Part shown: positions 19,084-26,881 of the stretch, piece by piece
How the letters are laid out: each line of letters opens with the position of its first letter
How positions within the stretch are numbered: position 1 is the first letter of the stretch
Notes under the pieces: generated by a model
What the model was told of the DNA's origin: nothing
What the model saw: the letters and a program-made list of their open reading frames with translations, nothing else
Database searches by the model: none
Assembly: GCF_004798905.1 (NCBI RefSeq)
Contig: NZ_SDMO01000009.1
Coordinates: forward strand, 1-64,000
Length of the DNA stretch: 64,000 nucleotides
Source of the DNA: Halomonas borealis
Lineage (GTDB): Bacteria; Pseudomonadota; Gammaproteobacteria; Pseudomonadales; Halomonadaceae
Reading direction: 5' to 3'
Translations under genes and position numbers: made by a program

Positions 19084-19620
19084 CTAGCGTGCCGGAAGCG
19101 CCAGGTCATCCACCATGTTGTCGAGGAAGAATTCCTGGACCAGCACCGCGAAGCGCCCATGGCGTAGCACCGAGCGGCGTCCCCAGGGGCCGGGGGCGTG
19201 GCAGAAGGGCGCCGGGTCGGCGCTGACCTCGATGGGGCCGCGCTCCAGCCCGGGTTGGCGAAACAGCCAGTGGCCCAGTGAGCGTTCGCCGAGGCCCGCC
19301 AGCCGCTGACCGCGCAGGCCGTTCAGCGGTGCCACCGAGCGGGCCATCACCCAGGGGCGGTCGTTCAGGCACAGCGCGACCTCGCGGCGCCAGACCAGGC
19401 GGTCCGTTGCCACCCCCAGCGCCCGGGCCTCGTCGCGGCGCGGCCGGTCCGGCCGCTGTTCGAGCAGTCGCACCTGGAAACGGCGCGGGGCGCCGGCTTC
19501 GATGAGGCGGCGGGTCAACGAGCCCCGGGTGGCGGCCCATTGCCACCAGGCCGGGCTCATGGCGGGGCGCGCCGCCGCCAGGGGGCGCCATCGGGGAGCG
19601 AGGGCTGGGCGGTGATTCAC
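19084..19620 (-). CDS. ubiC: Chorismate pyruvate-lyase UbiC
   Basis: This cytoplasmic enzyme cleaves chorismate to 4-hydroxybenzoate and pyruvate, the first ubiquinone-specific step. It is recognised by RRLIEAGAPRRFQVRLLEQ, WRREVALCLNDRPWVMARSVAP (with the conserved Arg) and the C-terminal RHGRFAVLVQEFFLD (catalytic-site Glu). GTG 19620 gives 178 residues, and its N-terminal NHRPALAPRWRPL aligns with the usual UbiC start; ATG 19560 would lose the first 20 residues. It is divergent from the rubredoxin reductase gene across 78 bases and runs into ubiA. Confidence 0.88.
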   Translation of the reverse strand: MNHRPALAPRWRPLAAARPAMSPAWWQWAATRGSLTRRLIEAGAPRRFQVRLLEQRPDRPRRDEARALGVATDRLVWRREVALCLNDRPWVMARSVAPLNGLRGQRLAGLGERSLGHWLFRQPGLERGPIEVSADPAPFCHAPGPWGRRSVLRHGRFAVLVQEFFLDNMVDDLALPAR

Positions 19621-19698
19621 TGCGCGACTCCGCGTCCAATGCAAGGGGCGGCTAGTGTACCATGTCGGGCCGTCGCGCCCCTTGCAGCGAGGAGCCCC

Positions 19699-20859
19699 AT
19701 GAGCGCACCCCTGACGATCATCGGTTCCGGCATGGCCGGGCTGGGCCTGGCACGCCAGGTCCGGGCCCGGCAGCCGGAGCAACCGATTACCCTGATCACC
19801 GCCGACGGTGGCGAGGACTATTCCAAGCCGCTGCTCTCCACCGGCTTCGCCAAGCGCCTGCCGCCCGAACGCCTGGCCGCGCGCAGCGCCCTGGAGGCGG
19901 CCGAGTCGCTGGGTGTGGTGATGCGCCCGCGGACCCGCGTCGAGGCCATCGACCCGGCCGCGCGTACCCTGAGCATCGGCGCCGAACGGTTGCCCTGGGG
20001 CGAGCTGGTGCTGGCCACCGGGGCCGCGCCCGAGCCGCCCTTCGCGGTCCCCGAGGCGCTGGCCGGCCGGGTCTATACCATCAATGATCTCGACGACTAT
20101 CGCGGCTTCCATGCCGCCCTGGCGGCGCTCGGCCGACCGGCCCGGATCGCCATCGTCGGCATCGGCCTGGTGGGCTGTGAGTTCGCCAACGACCTGAGCG
20201 CCGGCGGCCATCGGGTCGAGCTGGTGGCCCCGGAGGCCACGCCGCTGCCGCGGTTGCTGCCCGAACCGCTGGGCCTGGCGCTGGGTGAGGCCTTCGTCGA
20301 GGCCGGCATCACGCTACACACCGGGCGAACGGTCGACGGCCTGGCGCCCGAGGGCGAGCGGGTGGCACTGGGGCTGGACGATGGCAGTCGCCTCGCGGCC
20401 GATCTGGTGCTGGTCGCCACCGGGCTTCGGCCGCGCAGCGGGCTGGCCGAGGCCGCCGGGCTGGCCGTGGGCCCGGCCGGCATCCTCGTCGACCGTCATC
20501 TTGCCACCTCGGCTCCCGGCATTCACGCCCTGGGCGATGTCGCCTGCGTCGATGGCCTCAACGCCATGTACGTTCAACCGCTGCAGGCCGGCGCCAAGGC
20601 GCTGGCCGCCACCCTCGCCGGTACGCCGACGGCGGTGCGCTATGGCCCCTGGCCGGTGCTGGTGAAGACGCCGTTGTTGCCGGTAGTCTCGCTGCCGCCG
20701 ATCACGCGGCCCGCGCGCTGGCGCATCGAGGGCGAGGGGGCGGATCTCACCGCCTTGGCCGAGGATGAAGACGGACGTTTGATCGGATTTGCGTTGACAG
20801 GCGCCTGCGTGCGTCGGAAAGTCGAACTGGCGCGCGCTGCACCGCCATTGCTAGGCTAG
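19699..20859 (+). CDS. Rubredoxin-NAD(+) reductase, FAD/NAD(P)-binding
   Basis: This 386-residue pyridine nucleotide-disulfide-type oxidoreductase resembles rubredoxin reductase (RubB/AlkT). The FAD Rossmann motif IIGSGMAGLG lies near the N-terminus, the NAD motif IAIVGIGLVGCE near residue 155, and the FAD motif GIHALGDVACVDG near residue 275. The C-terminal YGPWPVLVKTPLLPVV is typical of rubredoxin reductases. A good ribosome site (GAGG before ATG 19699) sets the start. In pseudomonads the gene follows one or two rubredoxin genes; here no rubredoxin lies between ubiC and this gene. Confidence 0.85.
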   Translation: MSAPLTIIGSGMAGLGLARQVRARQPEQPITLITADGGEDYSKPLLSTGFAKRLPPERLAARSALEAAESLGVVMRPRTRVEAIDPAARTLSIGAERLPWGELVLATGAAPEPPFAVPEALAGRVYTINDLDDYRGFHAALAALGRPARIAIVGIGLVGCEFANDLSAGGHRVELVAPEATPLPRLLPEPLGLALGEAFVEAGITLHTGRTVDGLAPEGERVALGLDDGSRLAADLVLVATGLRPRSGLAEAAGLAVGPAGILVDRHLATSAPGIHALGDVACVDGLNAMYVQPLQAGAKALAATLAGTPTAVRYGPWPVLVKTPLLPVVSLPPITRPARWRIEGEGADLTALAEDEDGRLIGFALTGACVRRKVELARAAPPLLG

Positions 20860-21026
20860 TGACGTCAACGACGGCGTCCCCCGGAATTCCGGGCTTGGCC
20901 GCAGCGTTGCGACAAGGCCCCATCCGCATGTTGCCTGGTCGGCGGCATACGAGTGGAGCATGAATCATCGCGAACAATAACGCGGCCGATGGGATCATCG
21001 GCAGGATGTCTAACCAGGAGGGCTGT

Positions 21027-21302
21027 ATGCGCAAACCAGAACTCGCCGCGGCGATCGCCGAGCGTTCCGATCTTTCCAAGGACAAGGCCAGCCAGGTGCT
21101 GAACGTCATTCTCGACGAGATCACCGGCAGCGTGTCCGACGGCAAGGACGTATCGCTGATCGGTTTCGGTACCTTCACCGTGCGCGAGCGTGCCGCCCGC
21201 ACCGGCAAGAATCCCCAGACCGGCGAATCCCTAACGATTCCGGCCAGCAAGACCGTGGCCTTCAAGCCGGGTAAGGGTCTCAAGGACGCCGTCGCCAAGT
21301 AA
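21027..21302 (+). CDS. DNA-binding protein HU (beta-type)
   Basis: This is a 91-residue nucleoid-associated protein of the HU/IHF family. It starts MRKPELAAAIAERSDLSKDKASQVLN and has the HU core ISLIGFGTFTVRERAARTGKNPQTGE, with the DNA-binding arm at GKNPQTGESLTIPASKTVAFKPGK. AGGAGG at 21016-21021 fixes the start. It bends and compacts DNA non-specifically. The gene is monocistronic, since a strong hairpin follows at 21313-21335. It could be hupA or hupB; the sequence alone does not separate them. Confidence 0.93.
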   Translation: MRKPELAAAIAERSDLSKDKASQVLNVILDEITGSVSDGKDVSLIGFGTFTVRERAARTGKNPQTGESLTIPASKTVAFKPGKGLKDAVAK

Positions 21303-21312
21303 GGCGTCATGC

Positions 21313-21335
21313 GCGGCTCGACCCTCGAGCCGCGT
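21313..21335 (+). terminator. Terminator-like hairpin after HU gene
   Basis: A perfect 10-bp stem (CGCGGCTCGA paired with TCGAGCCGCG) with a 3-base loop begins 10 bases after the HU stop. The downstream tract is only weakly T-rich, so Rho-independent release is likely but not certain. Confidence 0.65.
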
Positions 21336-21377
21336 GGTTCCCCCCCATCTTGTTCATTTCTGGCTAACGGTGTCCCA

Positions 21378-21734
21378 ATGAAGCTACGCCTGATGCTGTG
21401 GGTGCTCGGCGTGCTGCTCAAGCGTGCGCTGAGACGCAAGCCTGCCTTCCGCAACCGTTTGGATGAGCTGCGCCGCCTCGATTGGGGGATCGCGACCGAG
21501 GATCTCGCCATCGCCCGGCATTACCGGATGTCGCCCAAGGGTATCGAGACCGGGGCCGGTCTGCCGGTGGATCTGGACCTGGAGCTGCGCTTCGAGGATG
21601 TCGACAGCGCGATCCGGGTACTCAGGAAGCCCACCCAGAAGGCCTTCCTCGACGGCATGATGGCCGGCCGCGTGCGGCTGGTCGGCGATGCCAAGGATCT
21701 CGAACGGCTGCAGGGGCTGCTGAAGCACTTGTAA
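21378..21734 (+). CDS. Small SCP2-like protein, function unknown
   Basis: This 118-residue protein has a hydrophobic N-terminus (MKLRLMLWVLGVLLKRALRR) and a C-terminal part resembling an SCP2 sterol-carrier-type domain: VDLDLELRFEDVDSAIRVL, then FLDGMMAGRVRLVGDAKDLERLQGLL. Proteins of this sort sometimes bind lipids or accompany ubiquinone assembly (UbiJ/UbiT-like folds). No such role is proved here. ATG 21378 is chosen because the upstream in-frame ATG at 21309 lies in the HU terminator. It is followed by a perfect hairpin at 21738-21792. Confidence 0.6.
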   Translation: MKLRLMLWVLGVLLKRALRRKPAFRNRLDELRRLDWGIATEDLAIARHYRMSPKGIETGAGLPVDLDLELRFEDVDSAIRVLRKPTQKAFLDGMMAGRVRLVGDAKDLERLQGLLKHL

Positions 21735-21737
21735 GCG

Positions 21738-21792
21738 CCGAGCCACAAGCAACCCCCGAAGGCTAAACCTTCGGGGGTTGCTTGTGGCTCGG
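21738..21792. terminator. 25-bp perfect-stem bidirectional terminator
   Basis: A perfect inverted repeat has two 25-base arms (21738-21762 and 21768-21792) around the loop CTAAA. It lies between the SCP2-like gene (plus) and recG (minus), so it can end transcription from both sides. The length and perfection are unusual for an ordinary terminator. Confidence 0.75.
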
Positions 21793-21810
21793 GAGATCTC
21801 ACGCTGCTGA

Positions 21811-21894
21811 CTTGCAGCTTGCAGCTTGCAGCTTGCAGCTTGCAGCTTGCAGCTTGCAGCTTGCAGCTTGCAGCTTGCAGCTTGCAGCTTGCGG
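21811..21894. repeat. Heptanucleotide tandem repeat, about 12 copies of CTTGCAG
   Basis: There are eleven exact head-to-tail copies of CTTGCAG (21811-21887) and a twelfth with one change (CTTGCGG, 21888-21894). The array stops four bases before the recG stop codon. Each junction contains a short GCAGCTTGC hairpin. As a 7-mer array it is likely to vary in copy number between strains. Confidence 0.95.
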
Positions 21895-21898
21895 CGTC

Positions 21899-23980
21899 TC
21901 AGACCTGCCCGTAGCGCCCGGCTTCTTCGCCCAGCCAGCGGCGGATCAACGGTCGACTGGCCTCGGGGTGCTCGGCCAGCAGTGCCTCGGCCAGCGGCGA
22001 GATGCGCGGCAGCAGGTCGGCATCGCGCTCCAGGTCGGCGATCTTCATCTGTGCGAGCCCTGTCTGGCGGGTGCCCAGCACCTCGCCGGGGCCGCGAATC
22101 TCCAGGTCCTGCTCGGCGATGCGGAAGCCATCGGTGGTCTCGCGCATCACCGTCAGCCGCTTGCGCGAGTGGTCCGACAGCGGCGGATGATAGAGCAGCA
22201 CGCAGAAGCTCGCCGTGGCACCGCGGCCGACCCGGCCGCGCAGCTGGTGCAGCTGGGAGAGCCCCAGCCGCTCGGGGTTCTCGATGATCATCAGGCTGGC
22301 GTTGGGCACATCGACGCCGACCTCGATCACCGTGGTGGCGACCAGGAGGTCCAGCTCGCCGGCCTGGAAGGCCGCCATCACCTCGGCCTTCTCGGTGGCC
22401 TTCATGCGTCCGTGGACCAGGCCGACGGCGAGTTCCGGCAGCGCCTCGACGAGTTCGTTGCGGCTGGCTTCGGCGGCCTGGCACTGCAGCGCCTCGGATT
22501 CCTCGATCAGGGTGCAGACCCAGTAGGCTTGGCGGCCTTCGGCGCAGGCGTGGCGAATCCGCTCGACCACCTCGGGGCGCCGTTCATCGGGCATCGCTAC
22601 CGTCTTCACCGGGGTGCGGCCGGGCGGCAGCTCGTCGATCACCGAGACATCCAGGTCGGCGTAGGCGCTCATCGCCAGGGTGCGGGGAATCGGCGTGGCG
22701 GTCATCACCAGCTGGTGGGGTGTCAGCCCACCGGCCTCGCCCTTCTCGCGCAGCGCCAGGCGCTGGTGGACGCCGAAGCGATGCTGTTCGTCGATGATCG
22801 CCAGCCCCAGACGCTGGAAATGAACGTCGCCCTGGAACAGCGCGTGGGTGCCGATCACCATCTGCGCGCGGCCATCGAGGATCGCCGCCTTGGCGTCGAG
22901 GCGCGCCTTGCCCTTGAGCTTGCCGGCCAGCCAGGCCACCTCGATGCCGAGCGGCTCGAACCAGGCCTTGAAGGCGCGGTAGTGCTGTTCGGCGAGCAGC
23001 TCGGTGGGCGCCATCATCGCCGCCTGGCAGCCGCCGGCGATGGCCGACAGCGCGACCATGGCGGCGACTACCGTCTTGCCCGAGCCCACGTCGCCCTGTA
23101 CCAGCCGCAGCATGGGCCGCTCCTCGGCCAGGTCGGCGCGGATCTCGTCGAGCACCCGGCGCTGGGCGCCGGTCAACGAGAACGGCAGTTGGGTGAGGAA
23201 GCGGGCCTGCAGGCCGCGGCCGTCGGACAGCGCCGGGGCGCCGTCCTCCTGGATGCGCAGGCGTACCTCGCGCAGGCTCAGCCGGTGGGCCAGTAGCTCC
23301 TCCAGGGCCAGCCGTCGCGTGGCCGGATGGTGGCCCTCGGCCAGTGCCTCGGGGTCGGCATCGGGCGGCGGATGGTGCAGCTCGCGCAGGCAGTCGTGCA
23401 GCTCGGGCAGCGCGTATCGCCGGCGCAGCGGCTCGGGCAGCCATTCCGGGAGGGCCTCGGGGGCTGCCTCGAGGCGCGTCAGTGCCTGGTCGATCAGGGC
23501 ACGCAGCCGCGCCTGATGCAGGCCCTCGGTGGTCGGGTAGATGGGCGTCAGATGATCCTCGACCGGCGGGGCGCCTTCGCCGAGCAGGCGATACTCGGGA
23601 TGATAGATCTCGAGCCCGGTGGCGCCGGCACGGGCCTCGCCGAAGACGCGCACCCGGGCCCCGGCCTGGAACTGCTGCTGCTGGGCCGGCGAGAAGTGGA
23701 AGAAGCGCAGGCTGAGGATGCCGGAGCCGTCGCGCAGCCGCACCAGCAGGCTGCGGCGCCGGCCGCGCACCACGTCGGCGGCCATCACCTCGCCCTCGAC
23801 CACGGCCTCGTCGGCGGACCTCAGGCCAGCGACGGGGGTGATGCGGGTGCGGTCCTGGTAGCGCAGCGGCAGATGGAACAGCAGGTCGGCGACGGCATCG
23901 ACGCCTAGCCGGGCGAGCTTGCCGGCCAGTGCCTCGCCGATGCCCTTGAGGTCGCTGACGGGGGCGTCGAGATCGCTCAT
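21899..23980 (-). CDS. recG: ATP-dependent DNA helicase RecG
   Basis: This 693-residue superfamily 2 helicase remodels stalled replication forks and Holliday junctions. The N-terminal wedge/OB region (about 1-250) includes VRLRDGSGILSLRFFHF. Helicase motifs follow: GDVGSGKT (Walker A), DEQHRFGV (DEQH box), TATPIPRT and QLRGRVGRG (motif VI). A C-terminal TRG-type region ends GEVLGTRQTGLAQM and beyond. The start overlaps the oxyR stop (ATGA), so recG is translated behind oxyR. Its stop abuts the heptamer repeat array. Confidence 0.97.
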   Translation of the reverse strand: MSDLDAPVSDLKGIGEALAGKLARLGVDAVADLLFHLPLRYQDRTRITPVAGLRSADEAVVEGEVMAADVVRGRRRSLLVRLRDGSGILSLRFFHFSPAQQQQFQAGARVRVFGEARAGATGLEIYHPEYRLLGEGAPPVEDHLTPIYPTTEGLHQARLRALIDQALTRLEAAPEALPEWLPEPLRRRYALPELHDCLRELHHPPPDADPEALAEGHHPATRRLALEELLAHRLSLREVRLRIQEDGAPALSDGRGLQARFLTQLPFSLTGAQRRVLDEIRADLAEERPMLRLVQGDVGSGKTVVAAMVALSAIAGGCQAAMMAPTELLAEQHYRAFKAWFEPLGIEVAWLAGKLKGKARLDAKAAILDGRAQMVIGTHALFQGDVHFQRLGLAIIDEQHRFGVHQRLALREKGEAGGLTPHQLVMTATPIPRTLAMSAYADLDVSVIDELPPGRTPVKTVAMPDERRPEVVERIRHACAEGRQAYWVCTLIEESEALQCQAAEASRNELVEALPELAVGLVHGRMKATEKAEVMAAFQAGELDLLVATTVIEVGVDVPNASLMIIENPERLGLSQLHQLRGRVGRGATASFCVLLYHPPLSDHSRKRLTVMRETTDGFRIAEQDLEIRGPGEVLGTRQTGLAQMKIADLERDADLLPRISPLAEALLAEHPEASRPLIRRWLGEEAGRYGQV

Positions 23981-24897
23981 GTCGGCTCGGTCGTGGCCGC
24001 GCGGCAGTGGGCGATGGCCTCGGTGAGCGAGTCGATGGCCCGGGGCCGCGGGAAGCTGGCGCGCCAGGCGATGGCCACGGTGCGCCCCGGGCCGGGAGGC
24101 GTGAACGGGCGGCTGGTCAGCAGGCCGCTCTCGTAGTGGCCGGTGCCGATCGCCGAGCGCGGCAGCACGGTGATGCCCAGGCCAGAGGCCACCATGTGGC
24201 GGATCGTTTCCAGCGAGCCGCCCTCGGCGGTCAGGGTGTTGTTGGGGCTGTTGAGCTTCTGGCTGATGGCCGGACAGGCCTCGAGGATCTGGTCGCGGAA
24301 GCAGTGCCCCTCGCCGAGCAGCAGCAGGCGTTCCTGCAGCAGTGCCTCCTTGTCGATGCTTTGGCGCCCGGTCCAGTCGTGGTCGGCGGGTATCAGCACG
24401 TCGAAAGCCTCCTCGTAGAGGGGCTTGGTCACTACGTCGGTCTCGGTGAAGGGCAGCGCCACGATGATCGCATCGAGCTCGCCGCTGCGCAGCTTGCGGC
24501 GCAGCTCGCCGGTGAAGCCTTCCTCGATATAGAGCGGCATCTGGGGCGCGCGGCGGGTCAGCTCGGGAATCAGGTGCGGAAACAGGTAGGGGCCGACGGT
24601 GTAGATGGCCCCGATGCGCAGGGGGCTTGCCAGCTGGTCGCGGCCGGCGCTGGCCAGCTCCTTGATCACGCTGCTCTGTTCCAGCACGCGCTGGGCCTGC
24701 TCGACGATCTTCGCACCCAGCGGCGTGACCTGTACGGTGGACTTGGAACGCTCGAACAGTGCCACGCCCAGCTCTTCCTCCAGCTTCTTGACGGCGACCG
24801 AGAGGGTCGGCTGGGACACGAAGCAGTGCTCGGCGGCGCGGCCGAAGTGGCGTTCCTGGGCCAGGGTTACGATGTAACGGAGTTCTGTTAGAGTCAT
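23977..24897 (-). CDS. oxyR: Hydrogen-peroxide sensor/regulator OxyR
   Basis: This 306-residue LysR-type regulator has an N-terminal winged HTH (MTLTELRYIVTLAQERHFGRAAEHC, SQPTLSVAVKKLEEELG) and a substrate-like domain. The two redox cysteines fall at Cys199 (LLLGEGHCFRDQ) and Cys208 (LEACPA), the same numbers as in E. coli OxyR. Peroxide forms the disulfide that activates antioxidant genes. ATG 24897 is preferred over an upstream ATG at 24966 because the conserved HTH starts there. It is divergent from the SDR gene and co-directional with recG. Confidence 0.95.
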   Translation of the reverse strand: MTLTELRYIVTLAQERHFGRAAEHCFVSQPTLSVAVKKLEEELGVALFERSKSTVQVTPLGAKIVEQAQRVLEQSSVIKELASAGRDQLASPLRIGAIYTVGPYLFPHLIPELTRRAPQMPLYIEEGFTGELRRKLRSGELDAIIVALPFTETDVVTKPLYEEAFDVLIPADHDWTGRQSIDKEALLQERLLLLGEGHCFRDQILEACPAISQKLNSPNNTLTAEGGSLETIRHMVASGLGITVLPRSAIGTGHYESGLLTSRPFTPPGPGRTVAIAWRASFPRPRAIDSLTEAIAHCRAATTEPT

Positions 24898-24996
24898 TTC
24901 GGTGCCGGGGCTTCCTCGATAGTCGGTGTGTCGCGGGCCCCATCCATAGGGCACCCCAAGGGTCATAGGGACTTTTTATCAGGGGGCGAGGGAAAG

Positions 24997-25869
24997 TTGA
25001 AGACGACGACGCTGATTCTAGGCTGTGGGGATATCGGTACGACGCTGGGCAGTGAGCTCGCGGCGGGTGGCCATCGGGTCATCGGGGTGCGCCGCGATGC
25101 CGACAAACTGGCCGGCACCGGCCTCAAGGGGGTGTCGGCGGATCTTGGCGATGCCACGGCGCTGGCCGGGCTGCCGGATGCCGACATCCTGGTGTATGTG
25201 GTCAGTGCCGACCGCTTCGAGGAGACGGCCTATCGCGCGGCCTACCCCGACGGCCTCAAGGCGGTACTCGGCGAGTTCAGCGCTCGCAAGCGCCCGCCGA
25301 AGCATGTCTTCTTCGTGTCATCCACCAGCGTCTATGCCCAGCAGGACGGCGAGACGGTGGACGAGGCGAGCCCCGCCGAACCCAGCAGTTTCTCCGGGGT
25401 GCTGATGCGCGAGGCCGAGCAGGCGCTGATCGAGCATGCGCTGCCCGGCTCGGTGGTCCGCTTCTCCGGCATCTACGGGCCGGGCCGCGATCGCCTGATT
25501 CGCCAGGTCGGCGAGGGGCGCATCGCCGCCGCCACGCCGGCGATGTACTCCAACCGCATCCACCGTGACGACTGTGCCGGAGTGCTGACCCACCTCATCG
25601 GGTTGGCGCTGGCCGGCGAACCGCTGCACGAGCACTATCTCGCCAGCGACTGCGAACCGGTGCCGCTTCACGAGGTGATGGCCTGGCTGGCCAAGCAGCT
25701 CAAGGTCGAGGCCACCGAGACGATTCAGTCGCCGTTGCGGCGCCGCGCCAGCAAGCGCTGCGACAACGCCCGGCTGATCGAGAGCGGTTACCGTTTCCGC
25801 TTCCCGACCTTCCGCGAGGGTTATGCCCAGGTGCTGCGCGAGGGTGGCTACCTGCCGGTGACGCCCTAG
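24997..25869 (+). CDS. SDR-family NAD-dependent epimerase/dehydratase-like protein (YeeZ-like)
   Basis: This 290-residue Rossmann-fold protein starts with a nucleotide-binding motif (TTTLILGCGDIGTTLG) and carries VFFVSSTSVYAQQDGE (Ser-Tyr active-site region) and RFSGIYGPGRDRL. It belongs to the extended SDR group typified by E. coli YeeZ; the substrate is unknown. TTG 24997 is chosen because the fold begins right there, although an upstream in-frame start at 24928 cannot be excluded. Its TAG stop shares a CTAG with the convergent thpR stop. Confidence 0.75.
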   Translation: MKTTTLILGCGDIGTTLGSELAAGGHRVIGVRRDADKLAGTGLKGVSADLGDATALAGLPDADILVYVVSADRFEETAYRAAYPDGLKAVLGEFSARKRPPKHVFFVSSTSVYAQQDGETVDEASPAEPSSFSGVLMREAEQALIEHALPGSVVRFSGIYGPGRDRLIRQVGEGRIAAATPAMYSNRIHRDDCAGVLTHLIGLALAGEPLHEHYLASDCEPVPLHEVMAWLAKQLKVEATETIQSPLRRRASKRCDNARLIESGYRFRFPTFREGYAQVLREGGYLPVTP

Positions 25870-26390
25870 TCCTCTTCTCCAGGCGGAGTGCTCGCCAGGC
25901 GGCGGTAGTGGCTGCCGCCGGGCGTGACGTCCGACTGGATCAGCTCGACACGGGCATACGCCCAGCTCAGCTCGATGGCCGGCAGGCCCGAGTCGGGTGG
26001 ATGCGTGGCCCGGCGCAGCAGGGTGACATGGGGCACGAAGCGTGCGGGGCGTCCGTCGATACCGAGCCGCTCGAGGCCATCCCAGAGACGCTGCTGCAGG
26101 ACGCTGAGCGCCGGCTCGGGGACTACGCCGCCGACCCAGATGATGCCCGGGCGCCGGAACTGGCCCCAGCGGTCGAGCCGCCAGTGGCCGGGCGAGGGGA
26201 CGATGCCCGGCAGCCAATCGGCGAGGGCCGTGGCCTGGGCGCTAGACCGCTCGCCGAGGAAGGCGAGCGTGAGGTGAAGGTCGTCGTCCGGCATGCGCCG
26301 GCCGCCGCAGCGAGCCTGGGCGGCGTCGGCCAGGGTGCCCAGCCGCCGACGCAGGGCCGGCGGCGGTACCAGGGCCAGGAACAGGCGCAT
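25866..26390 (-). CDS. thpR: RNA 2',3'-cyclic phosphodiesterase ThpR (2'-5' RNA ligase family)
   Basis: This 174-residue two-histidine phosphodiesterase has both HxTx signatures: DLHLTLAFLGE (His39, Thr41) and FVPHVTLLRR in the C-terminal half. These form the active site that hydrolyses 2',3'-cyclic phosphates on RNA ends. MRLFLALVPP is the normal family start. It lies eight bases downstream of ridA in the same direction and converges on the SDR gene, with which it shares four bases. Confidence 0.88.
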   Translation of the reverse strand: MRLFLALVPPPALRRRLGTLADAAQARCGGRRMPDDDLHLTLAFLGERSSAQATALADWLPGIVPSPGHWRLDRWGQFRRPGIIWVGGVVPEPALSVLQQRLWDGLERLGIDGRPARFVPHVTLLRRATHPPDSGLPAIELSWAYARVELIQSDVTPGGSHYRRLASTPPGEED

Positions 26391-26398
26391 GGGGCGGC

Positions 26399-26788
26399 TT
26401 AGTCGCCGATGACCAGCACGGCTTCCGCCTCGACCTGGCTGCCCTTCGGCAGGGCCTTCACGCCCACCGCGGCACGCGCCGGATAGGGCGCATCGAAGAA
26501 CTCTTCCATGATGCCGTTGACGATGGCGAAGTTGTCCAGGTCTACCAGGTAGAGGTTGAGCTTGACCACGTCCTTGAGGCCGCCGGCGGCTTCCTCGCAG
26601 ACGGCCTTCAGGTTGGCGAAGACCTGGCGTGCCTGGGCCTCGAAGTCGTCGGAGACGATCTCCATGGAGGTCGGGTCCAGCGGGATCTGGCCGGACACGT
26701 AGACGGTGTTGCCGGCCTTGATGGCCTGGGAGTAGGGGCCGATGGCGGCGGGCGCCTGATCGGTGTTGATGACGGCCTTGTTGCTCAT
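26399..26788 (-). CDS. ridA: RidA family reactive imine deaminase
   Basis: This 129-residue YjgF/YER057c/UK114 protein hydrolyses reactive enamine/imine intermediates such as 2-aminoacrylate. Diagnostic sequence: [46 protein letters not shown], and the C-terminal [23 protein letters not shown] with the conserved Arg and Glu. It lies 93 bases downstream of spoT and a GC hairpin sits between them. Confidence 0.93.
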   Translation of the reverse strand: MSNKAVINTDQAPAAIGPYSQAIKAGNTVYVSGQIPLDPTSMEIVSDDFEAQARQVFANLKAVCEEAAGGLKDVVKLNLYLVDLDNFAIVNGIMEEFFDAPYPARAAVGVKALPKGSQVEAEAVLVIGD

Positions 26789-26837
26789 GGGGTGCTCCAG
26801 GTGTTGTTGGCGATAATCAGGGAATGACCAATGACGA

Positions 26838-26874
26838 CGCCCCCGCCCGCCGCGCAAGACGGCGGGCGGGGGCG
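26838..26874. promoter_or_regulatory. GC-only hairpin between spoT and ridA
   Basis: A perfect 15-bp stem made only of G and C (26838-26852 with 26860-26874) around a 7-base loop starts just after the spoT stop. There is no T tract on either side. It may act as an mRNA stabiliser or Rho-independent attenuator. Confidence 0.5.
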
Positions 26875-26881
26875 CATGGAC

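Noticed and set aside
21811..21894. CRISPR array
   Set aside because: The units are 7 bp with no spacers, so it is a simple tandem repeat.
21782..23296. Long plus-strand frame through the heptamer repeat and recG
   Set aside because: It is the antisense shadow of recG extended by the repeat, which has no stop in that frame.
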